From Desmodus rotundus (taxonomy: Eukaryota > Chordata > Mammalia > Chiroptera > Phyllostomidae): a stretch of 64,000 bases of DNA. Positions within the stretch are counted from its first letter, which is position 1, and every line of letters begins with the position of its first letter. Below, one piece after another: positions 1 to 10,649 of this stretch. A program made the translations under genes and the position numbers. The notes below the pieces were generated by a model. It searched no databases and was not told where the DNA came from. It saw only the letters and a program-made list of their open reading frames with translations. The DNA lies in NCBI RefSeq assembly GCF_022682495.2, contig NC_071391.1:12251680-12315679 (forward strand), in the 5' to 3' direction.

Positions 1-38
1 CACAGATAAATCAAGTATCTAAATGCTAAAGCAGATTC

Positions 39-983
39 ACGGAGCAAAGGGACAATGTGACAGAATTCACCCTGCTTGGCCTGGCACAGAACCCACGTGT
101 GAAAAAACTCTTGTTGGCTGTGTTCACAATCATCTACTTTCTCACTGTGGCCGGCAACCTACCCATCGTAATGACAGTCACCACCAGCGGAGCCTTGGAC
201 TCCCCCGCGTATTCTTTTTTCTTTCTTTCTTGTCCTTCGTAGATGGCTGGTACTCTTCTACCATGGCCCCCAAAGTGGTATTTGACTTACTCGCTGAAAA
301 GAAAACTATCTCCTTCAGTGGCTGCGTGACTCAGCCCTTTGCTGGACATTTCTGTGGAGGAGTTGCAATCACCCCCTCCCAGTGGTGGCCTGCGAGCGCT
401 ACCTGGCCATCTGCAAGCCCCTACCCTACCCATCACAATGAACAGGCACGTGTGTGGCCTCCTGGTGGCCGTGGCCTGGGCTGGGGATTTCTACACACTC
501 TGACTGAAATTCTTTTTATCACCTGACTGCCTTTATGTGGCCCTAATGTCACTGACCATTTCATCTGTGACCTTCTCCCTCTGCTAAAACTCTCCTGCCC
601 TGACACACGCATCTTTGGACTTTTTGTTACTGCCAACAGTGGACGGAGGTGTACGTGCATTTTTTCATTCTTACCACCTCGTATGTCCTCCTCCTTTCTC
701 CCTAAGAATGCACAGCACGGAAGGACAATGGAAGGACAACAGAAGACTCTCTCCATCTGCACTTCCCATGTTACTGTAGTTGTCTTATTTTTTGTACCCT
801 GTATATTTGTGTACCTTCAGCCCATAATCATCTTTCCCATTGATAAAGCATAGTATGTTTTATACTATGGTAACACCCATGTTGAACCCTTTAATCTACA
901 CCCCCAGACACTCAGAGGTGAAAAACGCCATGAGGAAGCTCTGGAGTCAAAAAGTAATCTTGGCTAACAATTCAGGTGAATAG
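39..983 (+). pseudogene. Olfactory receptor family 4 (OR4C-type) pseudogene
   Basis: This is a broken seven-transmembrane odorant receptor on the strand opposite to all other receptors here. Recognisable pieces occur in the right order: NVTEFTLLGLAQNP near the N terminus, a TM1 ending in AGN, WYSSTMAPK, KKTISFSGC before TM3, CGPN plus a DHFICDL-like loop, and a C-terminal [10 protein letters not shown] tail ending at TAG 981-983. It cannot make a receptor. The codon where ATG is expected (39-41) reads ACG. The first frame stops at TAG 240-242 inside the region that should read PMYFFLS. The frame shifts again before TM3/IL2, where the MAYDRY motif has become VACERY-like (388-402). A further in-frame TAG sits at 851-853 in TM7. 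Closest in memory is human OR4C5, but the subfamily call is tentative. Confidence 0.85.
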
Positions 984-3110
984 AGAAGTAACAACAAAAT
1001 CTACCCATATTTTAAGAACAAGTGTGACTAATAGGAAAGATCATGGTCTTAAAGGCCAAATAATATGAGTTTAAGTAGATTTTGCCCCACTGCTTTCTCA
1101 AATCTTCAATAGTTTCTCTTTAATAAAATATTGTTATTTGATTAAATGATGACTAAGTTTCTAACAATTAGAAACTTTTTCCATTTACAAATTATTCATC
1201 AAAGGGGCACTGCAAATCAACATAAAAATGTCACATGTATGAACAATCACTGAATTCATGTATTCAGTAGAACAATAATTTAAATTAAAAAAAGAGTCAG
1301 CTGACACATAGCAAAAATTGCTCAGATACTACTACAGCCTACAGAGATACCACTGGAGCACAAGGTATGCTGGGAACTATAGTTCCTGACAGAGAAGCCC
1401 AAGGTCACTGCTACTGTCATTCACTAACCACGATCACAGGAGGGTCAAACGTCTGCCTCAGCCTCACTTCACTTCAAAATGTGTCCTAAATGCCATCCAT
1501 TTACAAGTAGGGCCGGCAAAACAATGAGTTACTATCTCAGCAAGGATTCGTAATGTGGACAGTGAGCAGGCACCTGGACATTAAGAGCTAACCTATCATC
1601 AACTCCCTATTATGTGATAAAAATTCCCTTAAATATCTCTGCAGTTACAAATGGGGAGCTGGTTAGAGGGATTTGAGATCTGAGCAGAACTTGTTTCAAA
1701 AGTTCTCACCAATGGTGGATCCTGTCCAGTGCTGGTAAGGGAGAGCCCAGGGCCAGAGGCCAAAAGAACTATCTTTGGACAGAGTCTGTGATTCCTGGGG
1801 AAGAGCCCAGAAATTTGTTTCCAGGAGTGTTCTCACCCAGGGAGTCAAATATTATGTGATACTGACATGCCCCATGTGTTCAGGACTTTATATCAAGTTA
1901 GATTTCATTCTATATGAAGGCCTTTGAAAAATACATGCTTTGCCAAATTTTCCTATGAGTGAACATCTTATATATACAAGCAATGGTATGTTTAAAAATC
2001 AATTTTTCTTTTAAAGATCTAGTTGTAATTCCCAAGAAAGATGGAATGAAACAGGGTAATGTGAAAATAAGATGCTGGTGATTGTAAAGTTCACTGAGCA
2101 CCTTCTTTGAATAAAGTCATGACCTAAGCACTTACTTTGTATGTCTTGAGGCAGCAAATTTCTGAGTGTAATTTCTTTCTGTCCTTGATTCATTTATAAG
2201 TTGGTTGGGCCATTGGTAATCATGACTCTGACACAAAACCAAGGGGGGATAGGATCAGGCCTTTGGGCCAGTTGATGGGTTAACTGTACTGAAAATACAG
2301 GTGCTTTTCAAATCTCAACTAAAGCGAGGATGCTTTTCTGGAAAGTCTCATGATAAAATTGTAGCAAGCTGGCAAAGAGATGGACTGTTTTTAAGTAAGC
2401 CTCACCATGATTTCACATTTCTTAGTTGACTGGAAAATTAGCTCAGTTATTATCTAACAGCGGAAATGAACAGGTATAGAACTCAAGGTCTCAGTTATAT
2501 GTAGCTGTCAGTAATTAGATTTCAAAATGTGGCAAAGTGAAAGAAGACAATGTTTACTTTGCCCAAGAACTCAACAACTGTTGTTTTTGTTAAATACAGA
2601 ATTTGGGGGTAAAGCCATTATTTCCCGGTGATCTGAATTTATTGGTTATTGAGGACTAATTTTGAGTACTTACTGTAGAGAAATTGCTGTGCATATTAAT
2701 GTCATTTGCTTTTTTCATCCTGTAAAAAGTGGATATGATGGTGACTTACAGATTATCTGTCCAACAAAGGATAAGGTTGTTACAAATTAAGGGAACCTGC
2801 AATCTTAAAGGGTGAAGCCCGAGGAGGGATATGATAAGAGTTGGTAAAACCAGAAAAGGAATGGGCTGAACATGGATGGATGTTTCAGATTCCAGGACAC
2901 TAGAATCCCTTGGAGTTTGAAATAGAAAGAGGAAGAATGAAAGTCCACTTTGCATCATTGGCCCAAAAATAAACCACTCTGTTCTAAGCATAGCAGATTT
3001 CAAACTTAGTAGAGACAGGAAAGCAAATGAAAGCAATCTCCTTATGAAAGGTTAGGGAAAGGTTGAGGTACATGTAATAATATCAGGTAAAACGTGTTGG
3101 GGATATATGT
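984..3110. other. Intergenic, AT-rich, no gene seen
   Basis: About 2.1 kb between the receptor pseudogene and an ancient MIR. No open frame resembles a known protein and I recognise no repeat family with confidence. Short open frames on the - strand (1910-2193, 2746-3036) have no recognisable motif and are likely chance. Confidence 0.5.
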
Positions 3111-3119
3111 GCCAGAAGT

Positions 3120-3335
3120 CTGATTAAGAACTTTGCATAGATTATCCAACTTAATTTTCACAGTAACACTTTAGATATTGTTATCTTCATTTATTTTAAA
3201 GATGAGCCTCAGAGGCTGATAGAGGTTTGGTCACTTACTCACGTTGTGCCATGAGGAAGCACAGGAAATAAGAACCAAACTCAAGTTGATCTGGCTCCAG
3301 AGTCAAGATTGTACCCTCTCTGCTCCAGCATAGCA
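3120..3335 (+). repeat. MIR SINE (ancient)
   Basis: The stretch follows the MIR consensus in order: an A+T-rich tail of the 'lowest quarter' type, then a motif like cattttaaagatgagcctcagagg, a run like gaggtttggtcacttactcac, and a final 'ctggctccagagtc'. It is highly diverged, as expected for a pre-eutherian element. Confidence 0.65.
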
Positions 3336-3857
3336 GCCACACTGCTGATGTCACAAAGGGTGACAAAAAGAAATAGAGGCCAGGCCTAGATGCACAGACT
3401 CCTATATATAGCTAAGCACGAAGTACTTTGTCTTATGCTGTATTTTGCCTCACATTTATACAACTCAATTATCACACAGACTCAGATGATACTAACATGG
3501 ATTGCTATTTAAAGATTTGGACGGTGAATCACAAATAACTGATTTCGAGTTTGGGTTTAGGCACTTCAAAGCTAGATACTTGGTTAATTAGTTAACCACA
3601 TCAGAGGACATTTTCATCATTTCTAAAACAGGGAAAATATTCACTCATGCCATATACATTTCATATAGTTGTTTTATAATCAAATTATGCAATTCAAGTG
3701 AAAAGACTAAGTTAACCATAAAAGTCTTTGATGATGAATGGCTAGAAAAGATGAAATAAGATATTTGGTAACAAAAAAGAAGTTTTCGTTTGTTCCACTT
3801 AACAGCAATAGTCATTTTTAGTCTCTGCTTTACCAGTCATTAGCCACCTGCAATGTC

Positions 3858-4766
3858 TCACTGTGTGAAGAGCTTTTTCACGGCATTTTTTACCTCTTCA
3901 TTTCTCAGGGTGTAAATGAGTGGATTCAGCATAGGCGTCAGAATACCATAAAATACTGCCATGTTTTTGTCTATAGGTGAAGTAGATGACGGACGCATAT
4001 AAGTAAACACACAGGGCACAAAGAACAGGGCAACAGCCGTGAAGTGGGCCCCACAGGTGGAGAGGGCTTTGCGTCTCCCCTCTTCACTGTGGGACCTCAA
4101 GGAGTGCAGGATGACAATGTACGAGGCAGCCAGAATGAGGACGTTCAACAGGCAGATCACACCACTGTTGGCAACCACCAGCAGCCCAGTGACATATGTG
4201 TTGGTGCAAGCGAGTTCCAGCAAGGGGTACAAGTCACAGACAAAGTGATTAATTATGTTGGGCCCACAGAAGGGCAACTGAAGGACCAGGAGGAGCTGAA
4301 CCAATGAATGCAGGAAGCCCCCCAGCCAAGTCACCCCCACCAGCAGGACACAAAGATGCCTGGTCATGACAATCGTGTAGTGCAGGGGCTTGCAGATGGC
4401 CATGTAGCGGTCATAGGCCATCACCGTGAGCAGGATGATCTCGACGCCTCCCAGAAAATGGGCTCCAAAGAGCTGAGCCATGCAACCCTCATAAGAGATG
4501 GTTCTCCCCTCGTACAGGGAGTCGGCGATGAGCTTAGGGGCCATAGAGGAAGAATAACAGGTGTCAACAAAGGACAGGTTGGCCAGGAAAAAATACATGG
4601 GGGAAGCCAGGGTGGGACTGGAGGTGATGGTGACCACAATGAGCACATTGCCACAAACTGTGACTGCATAGATGATCAAAAAGACCACAAAAAGAACTCT
4701 CTGTATTTCTGGGTTCTGTGACAGTCCCAGCATGAAAAATTCTGTGATATTGCGTGATGTCTCCAT
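3858..4766 (-). CDS. OR4C3: Olfactory receptor, OR4C3-like, intact
   Basis: Encodes a 302-residue class A GPCR, a plasma-membrane/ciliary odorant receptor expected to signal through Golf in olfactory neurons. Visible hallmarks are an N-glycosylation site NIT at residues 6-8, GN at 39-40 in TM1, [10 protein letters not shown] (56-65) in TM2, Cys95 at the start of TM3 (disulfide to the EC2 cysteines near 167-187), [15 protein letters not shown] (116-130), TM4 W147, SY (215-216) in TM5, KALSTCGAH (233-241) in TM6, and [12 protein letters not shown] (278-289) in TM7. Length and motifs match intact family members. The start is the only ATG placed just before the NITEF signature, and a splice acceptor lies 36 bp upstream. 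The sequence is closest to human OR4C3 as I remember it; its position next to OR4S1 agrees. Ligand unknown. Confidence 0.93.
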   Translation of the reverse strand: METSRNITEFFMLGLSQNPEIQRVLFVVFLIIYAVTVCGNVLIVVTITSSPTLASPMYFFLANLSFVDTCYSSSMAPKLIADSLYEGRTISYEGCMAQLFGAHFLGGVEIILLTVMAYDRYMAICKPLHYTIVMTRHLCVLLVGVTWLGGFLHSLVQLLLVLQLPFCGPNIINHFVCDLYPLLELACTNTYVTGLLVVANSGVICLLNVLILAASYIVILHSLRSHSEEGRRKALSTCGAHFTAVALFFVPCVFTYMRPSSTSPIDKNMAVFYGILTPMLNPLIYTLRNEEVKNAVKKLFTQ

Positions 4767-4801
4767 AGTCCAAGGACACTGAGACGGCAGGTGCAGTATT
4801 G

Positions 4802-4824
4802 CCTAGAAAGTCAAGAGAGAAACA
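4802..4824 (-). other. Candidate splice acceptor of the OR4C3-like coding exon
   Basis: On the - strand a pyrimidine-rich tract ends in TTTCTAG, with the AG immediately before 4802. The exon would then start 36 bp before the ATG at 4766. OR genes normally splice one or more 5' UTR exons to the coding exon at this kind of site. Confidence 0.5.
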
Positions 4825-7800
4825 TAATCATAGCAGAATTCCCGAAGGAAAATGGTGCAAGGTTTCTTTTATCTACACCCACTTTCCTTTGCCCCTCTTC
4901 ACTCCTTGTGTTCCACAATTCCTGTACCAATTTATTGGGTTAATCACAAAAGGTCCACACATGTCTATCTGCTTGCTTGAGCATCACTAGGCACTAGATC
5001 TCAAAGTTAGGTACTACATGAAAATAATAACTTAATTATCTAAAGTTTAATTTACTTTGTTACTACTGACATCGAACATTTGGCAGACATTGGTTTCCTA
5101 ATTCAACTGGAGTCCCTCTCTGACAATTTTCAGCATGGTTCCACATAGACACAATGGCCCTTGAGAAAATCATGAATATTTCAGGTCTCCTGAAACCTCT
5201 GTGTGTACAGTCTATACATTAAATATTCCTTCTCAGACTGTGCAGTGAGGCTTGCTATACTTTCTGTTGCAGATGTTTCTGATAGTAACACAAACTGATG
5301 TTAAACCAAAGAAAGCAGGAGTGGAAGAAACCGGCTAAGCTGCAGCTGGAGACTTCCCAACTTCTCCATTTCTCCCTGCCTATTTACTCCCACTCCATGC
5401 CCAGGCCATGGGCAAGCTCATGTCTTGGAAGCCAACTTAAATTACTCCTGCCCCTTGCTTTATATATTTTACTATTCTGTGTTTTGCTTTGCTTGGGCTT
5501 GGTAAAATTCTTCTGGTTAAAGCTACTGGTCATCCCTCTGCACTCTAGAGAGGAGGCAAAGGTTAAAAAAAGAAAGTCTGGTGAGCATCACTGAAAGATT
5601 CTATCAAATGATTATCTGTGTATTCACTACATAAAGGAAGCTACAGGGGCAGGGAGAATAGATGCCCTGTCTTAACCTGCTGTATATTAGAATCTCATAG
5701 GGCAGAATATCCCTATTCATCCTTTCTTCTTCTAATAACATTAAGGAAATGCCTGTGCCTATGTTTGTGTTGATTAAACAAAAAACTGTCATCTCACCCA
5801 CACCAACCTATTATTTTCCTGAAAACACAGACCTTCTTAAGATAGCTAAATCTCTCAACTTGCTAAGATCTCATGTTCAGTCTGATGAGAACTAATGGAA
5901 AACCGTTAAGTGTCAGAGGAAGAAAGACACCCAGGTATAAGAAACACTGCAGGAAGTTTTCTGTATGGATCCGGAAGCTGTCCCCTTTTCTCTCGCCATG
6001 CTTTGTTGCAAGAAGGCAAATACAGCTTCTGCAAGTGACAAGTCTGATGGGGACCTTTTCAGAGCAGAACTTCACGACAGACAGCACAGACAGCAGTGAA
6101 AAGAGCGGACGCCTGTGCAGAACTTCGTCTTTGCCAAGCACTGTCCTAACTGCCTTAATACATACCATTAGTTCCACCCTCACCTCACCCCCAGGAGGGA
6201 GATTACTGTCTTGATCTTCGTGGCCCAGAAGAAGAAAGTCAGGCACACATTTAGCAACTTACAGAAGCCTTCAGCTAATAAGCGACCGGGCTGGCAGGCA
6301 CGCTAGCTCAAGTCTGTGGGCTTTGCTGTACTATACTGTCACTTACACTCACCTGGGTTTGACTCCACTCCCTGTCATTTACTGACTGTATATTCACGGG
6401 GAACTATGCAAAGACTCAACGTTATTACCTATAAAATGAACCTGTGAACACAGCTCTACCCTGAGGTTGCAGAGAAAAGTACAAGAAAACAGTGCATGTC
6501 ACATGATAGTGCCCAGTCTGAATGTGGGAAACATTTAATCAATGGCATCTCTGATAATATCATCATCACCATGGGCAACAAATTCTTCATGTGGCTTAAG
6601 GAACCAAGGACCTAAGTGTATGTACTCAAGACTAAGCAGGTATTGATATGGGTATAATTTTATTATAAATATGAAAAATGCCTTCATGCTGATCCCCATG
6701 CAGTATACAAGAGTAGAAATCATAGTATACAGTTTAGACAAATAATAAGTCTATATGCCCAAAAAGAAAAATGTTAAGATGGTTCATGGCTGTGATTTAA
6801 ATTTGTAAGACTCCAAAATAAATTATATGTTAAAAACTAGCAAAGAATAAAATCTCTTGTGTGAGTTATCCATGAGAAACAAAATTATTTCATAGAAAGT
6901 AATGGGAATATTAGTAAAATTATTCCATGGCATTTTTATTTGAGTTGCATTTTTCTTTTATTTAATTTTTAAAATAGATTATAGAAAACTTACATCGACT
7001 GGATCTGAGGACATCAACAGGTCGCCCAGTCTGGGGTTTTGTTGTTGTTACTGTTTTGCATCCTAACATCACAAAATGGTGAGGCCGAAAAAGTTCTTAA
7101 CTGATAATCTAGGCCAGCTCCAAGCATAGCATCCCAAATTTTCCGGTTTCACATGGCTAAAGTCCTGAATGAAATTCAAATTGTGTTTTACATGAGACAA
7201 AGCATAGCTTAGGCAATTGCAACAATGACAGAAATTCATCTGAGCTGAAAGTTTCTTAGATCGGTAGTAGAGTCAAAACTCAAAAGAGAGTCATTCATCT
7301 ACAAGCAGCTGGGAATTCGTTTCATCATCCATTTCCCTCTTATTTGCTGGAGAACCCTATGACATTTAAAATCATCTTTTCCAGTTGTCCGCATTTGAAA
7401 GAGGGTGGATTGAAGACTTGGAGAGTTTAGATACAGCTGGTCCAAAGTCACGTGGGCGATTCATGGCGGAGGCACAGCAGGAACTCTGGTCACTCGTGGC
7501 TCCAGGTCACTTGGGTGCTCTCTCCAATACAGCCACCACCTTCCACTCTCTACTTCAGTCTTTGACAATTCAAAAACGCACTGCCGCTACCATCAGGGAG
7601 GAAGTTCTCTCAGAGGGAGTAGCTGGCTTCTTAGCTCTGCTTTCGCCTAAGACTGACCCGAACAGTCTCAGAGCAATCTTTCTCCTTCCCCTGAAAAAGG
7701 TTATTTATAAGGCGAGAGGGATAACACTGGGATCTTGGGTGTACATGCTTTCTGCCTCTCCAAGGGAGACCAGCTGTCCCCTCCCAGGATCACTGGCTGA

Positions 7801-8069
7801 AGCGGTGTTAGAACCAGCTGCTGCCTCCTCCACAGGTTGGAACCATGTGGATGCCACTATTTAATTAGTCCCTTTGAATACAATTTGGTCTCACAAGGAG
7901 TGACCTCTATATTCTGCCTCCTAGAAGTGCCCATTGTCCTACTAGTGTCTAGAGAGAGAGTCCACAAACTGGCAGAAGAAAAAGGGAATTATGATATTTC
8001 AGAAACCAATATGAGAGGGTCAATATCTTTAGGCGAATTGCTCACTGGACAAAAATAAAAATCAACAGC
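4825..8069. other. Intergenic, no gene seen
   Basis: About 3.2 kb upstream of the OR4C3-like gene, so its non-coding 5' exon and promoter may lie here, but I cannot place them. A MIR-like scrap is visible around 6125-6210. The open frames at 5298-5594, 5863-6246 and 7385-7864 have no recognisable motif and no conserved start context, and I do not call them genes. Confidence 0.4.
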
Positions 8070-8365
8070 ATTTATTGAGCATCTTCAGTGTTCTAAGCAC
8101 GAATCCTAGGCCTTTTCACGTACATCATCTCTTTCATCTTCCCCACAGCACCATGAGAAAAGAATCGCTCCCCTTCATCCAGGCCTCTGCCGTGCAGTGT
8201 GCCGAGAGATCGGGGAGGCTACGGTCAGAAGGACCAGAACTTCAATTGCACTCCCACCACTTCAGTCACTCAATGAGTACTTTTTCAGGCACTTGGCTAA
8301 ATGCCGGGAATGTAACAGTGACTAAGACGGACAGGGTCCCTGGCAGCATGCGGCCAACATTCCAA
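8070..8365 (+). repeat. MIR/L2-type ancient repeat fragments
   Basis: 8070-8190 reads like a MIR core ('tttattgagcatctt...gttctaagcac...tcatcttccccacagc'). 8270-8360 reads like an L2/MIR 3' end ('ggcacttggctaaatgccggga...acagtgactaagacggacagggtccctg'). Assignment is from remembered consensus only. Confidence 0.5.
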
Positions 8366-8839
8366 AAGGGGCAGAGCTGCCTCCAAACCAAAGCAGGGGC
8401 ATAAGAAAAATAATTACAATGGCAAAAATATGGAATGTATGAATATAGAAATATACTTTCATGCTAAGTACAGCCAGAGATATATGTGTTTAATACTTCT
8501 TGACAAATCAGCAAATTTTTCTCCATAACATTGGTAACCATTTGCATTTTCACTATGTTTGCCTACTCAGCACATGCGTACTGTAATTCTCCAATACCGG
8601 TGGCTCCTATTCTAAGCCTTCTCCACACCTGTTCCCTGAAACTTCCAGAAAAAGCCACAAAAGAGGGAGGACTCAGTCTGCTACCAATTTGTTTCACCAA
8701 CTTCAAAAGGCCCATCAACATTGTCCAGCAATCTTACTGTATTTCTTTGATTAACAAATTTTTCCAATTCTCAAGGACCATTTAAAATGTTCTTTATTTT
8801 CTTCAAAACTCTATTCCCCAACCTCCAATCTCTACCCTT

Positions 8840-9690
8840 CACTTGTTTTTATTTTGTTTCAATTATAGTTTGTATACAATATCATTTTGTAGCAGATGTA
8901 GAGCATACTGGTTAGACAACCATATACTTTACAAAGTGGTTCTCCCAGTATGTCAGGTACCCACCTGGCACCATACACAATTATTATAACATTATTGGCT
9001 CTGTTCCCTGTGCTGCACTTTACGTCCCCATAACTATTCTGTAGCTCAATCCCTTCACCTTTTTCACCCAGCCGCCAACACCTCTTCTCTCTGGCAACCA
9101 TCAGTCTGTTCTCTGTATCTCTGGGTCTGTTTCTGTTTTGTTTATTTTACTCTCTAGACCCATATATAAGTGAAATCTTATGGTATTTGTCTTTATCTGT
9201 CTGAATTATTTTACTTAGCATAATACCCTCTACATCCATCCATACTGTCACAAATGGTAAGATTTCATTCTTTTTTATGTCCAACTAATATACCATTGTA
9301 TATGCCATATTTTGCCATGTATAATGCACACTTTTTGCCCAAATTTTTGAGGGGAAAGTGAGGATGCACATTATATATGGGCAGTACTAATTCCATATGT
9401 ATATCAATGTTTTTAATTTTTTGTTTATGCTTATGCGTTAGAAGTGTAGCTCTGGAAAGCAATAACAATATCTGTACGCAGAATAATACCTTAGAATACT
9501 ATATTCAGTTTCGTTTCTAAATATAGGTAAATAAATAATTGAATTAAAAATTAAAACAAAAGATTTTTTTCCTGAAACCTTGGGTCCAAAATGTGGATGC
9601 GCATTGTACATGGAAAAATATGGTATGTTCCACCACTTTTATATCCACTCGTCTATTGATGGGTTTTGATTTTAACTCAAAACTTCTGAG
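8840..9690 (-). mobile_element. L1 3' end fragment, interrupted by a MITE
   Basis: The + strand reads as the reverse of an L1 3' region: 'acccatatataagtgaaatctta', 'tttacttagcataatac', 'catccatactgtcacaaatgg', then 'taccattgta'. The L1 text resumes at about 9626 with 'ccacttttatatccactcgtctattgatggg'. The break is filled by a palindromic element at 9302-9625. The fragment is inactive, 5' truncated and carries no open ORF2. Confidence 0.7.
9302..9625. mobile_element. Palindromic non-autonomous DNA transposon (MITE) nested in L1
   Basis: The left end (atgccatattttgccatgta) and the reverse complement of the right end (ataccatatttttccatgta) match over about 30 bp, giving long terminal inverted repeats around an AT-rich centre with no ORF. 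The element splits an L1 fragment at a TA-containing site, consistent with a TA target duplication. Family not determined. The ends resemble those of the second palindrome at 32924-33149. Confidence 0.65.
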
Positions 9691-10019
9691 TCTTGAACAA
9701 ACTGTCTTAGAACTACATTGCAATCTACAACCTTCCTTTTCTCCCCTTGTCACTCACAGGAGTCAGACCTCCATCATTCCCCGTGGCTCTTCCCACCTTC
9801 CCTCACCCCGTCTCCCTTATAAATCTCTTACACATCTACTCTCCTTTAGCTTCTGCTCCTCAGAAAACTAGGACTGAGATACAATGTACAAAGGTCTCTT
9901 ACAAATTACTAAGACAAGGACAGACAGACACATGAGATTTGACCAGCACTTCAGCAAAGAAGCTATCCAGTGGCCAGTAAACCAATAACAGGGGTGGGCA
10001 GACTCACCTTTTTAATCAT

Positions 10020-10640
10020 CTGGGAAACGTGATTAGAACCACAATAAAATACTAGTGCAGCGCTGCCCCTGCAGGGATAAAATTGAAAGCACTGACTGTA
10101 CCAGGTGTTTCTTGTCGAACTGGAGGAACGCTATTTTTCACATGCTGCCGGTGGAAATACATAACTGTTTTCTAAGCATATATTGAAAAACTACAGGAGG
10201 TTATCACCTAATGTCAAATACTCATGTAACCTATGACCCAGAAACTCTGCTACTCAGTATAAATCTAAAAGACACATCACTGAGAGTGTTGATAGAGCTA
10301 TTTGTAATAGCACAAAACTGGTAATGAGCTAAATATCCATCATCAATAGAACAAATAAAGAATTATGGTAAATGCATACAACAGACTAACACAGCAATGA
10401 AAATAAGTGAACTATAGGTACAACACATCAATGAATCTCACAAACACAGTGTTGAGCCAAAGAACACAATCACAAAAGATGACATTCTGTATGATTGCAT
10501 TTATTTAAAATTTTAAAATAGACCAATGTAGGGATGTGTACTTTCATGGTAAATGTGCAAGAGTATAAAGAAAAGCAAAGTTTTACCATAAGCCCTGTAG
10601 TACTGATGCTGGAAGAGAGAGATGTGACCAGGAAAGATAT
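10020..10640 (+). mobile_element. L1 (old) ORF2/3' fragment
   Basis: Reads as a diverged sense L1 3' ORF2 region, including 'tatgacccagaaactctgctactcag', 'ggtaatgagctaaatatccatcatcaa' and 'gatgacattctgtatgattgcattt'. Many stops; no function. Confidence 0.65.
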
Positions 10641-10649
10641 AAAGGGTCC

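Noticed and set aside
7385..7864. 159-codon open frame on the + strand
   Set aside because: No recognisable domain and no supporting neighbour or splice signals that I can identify.
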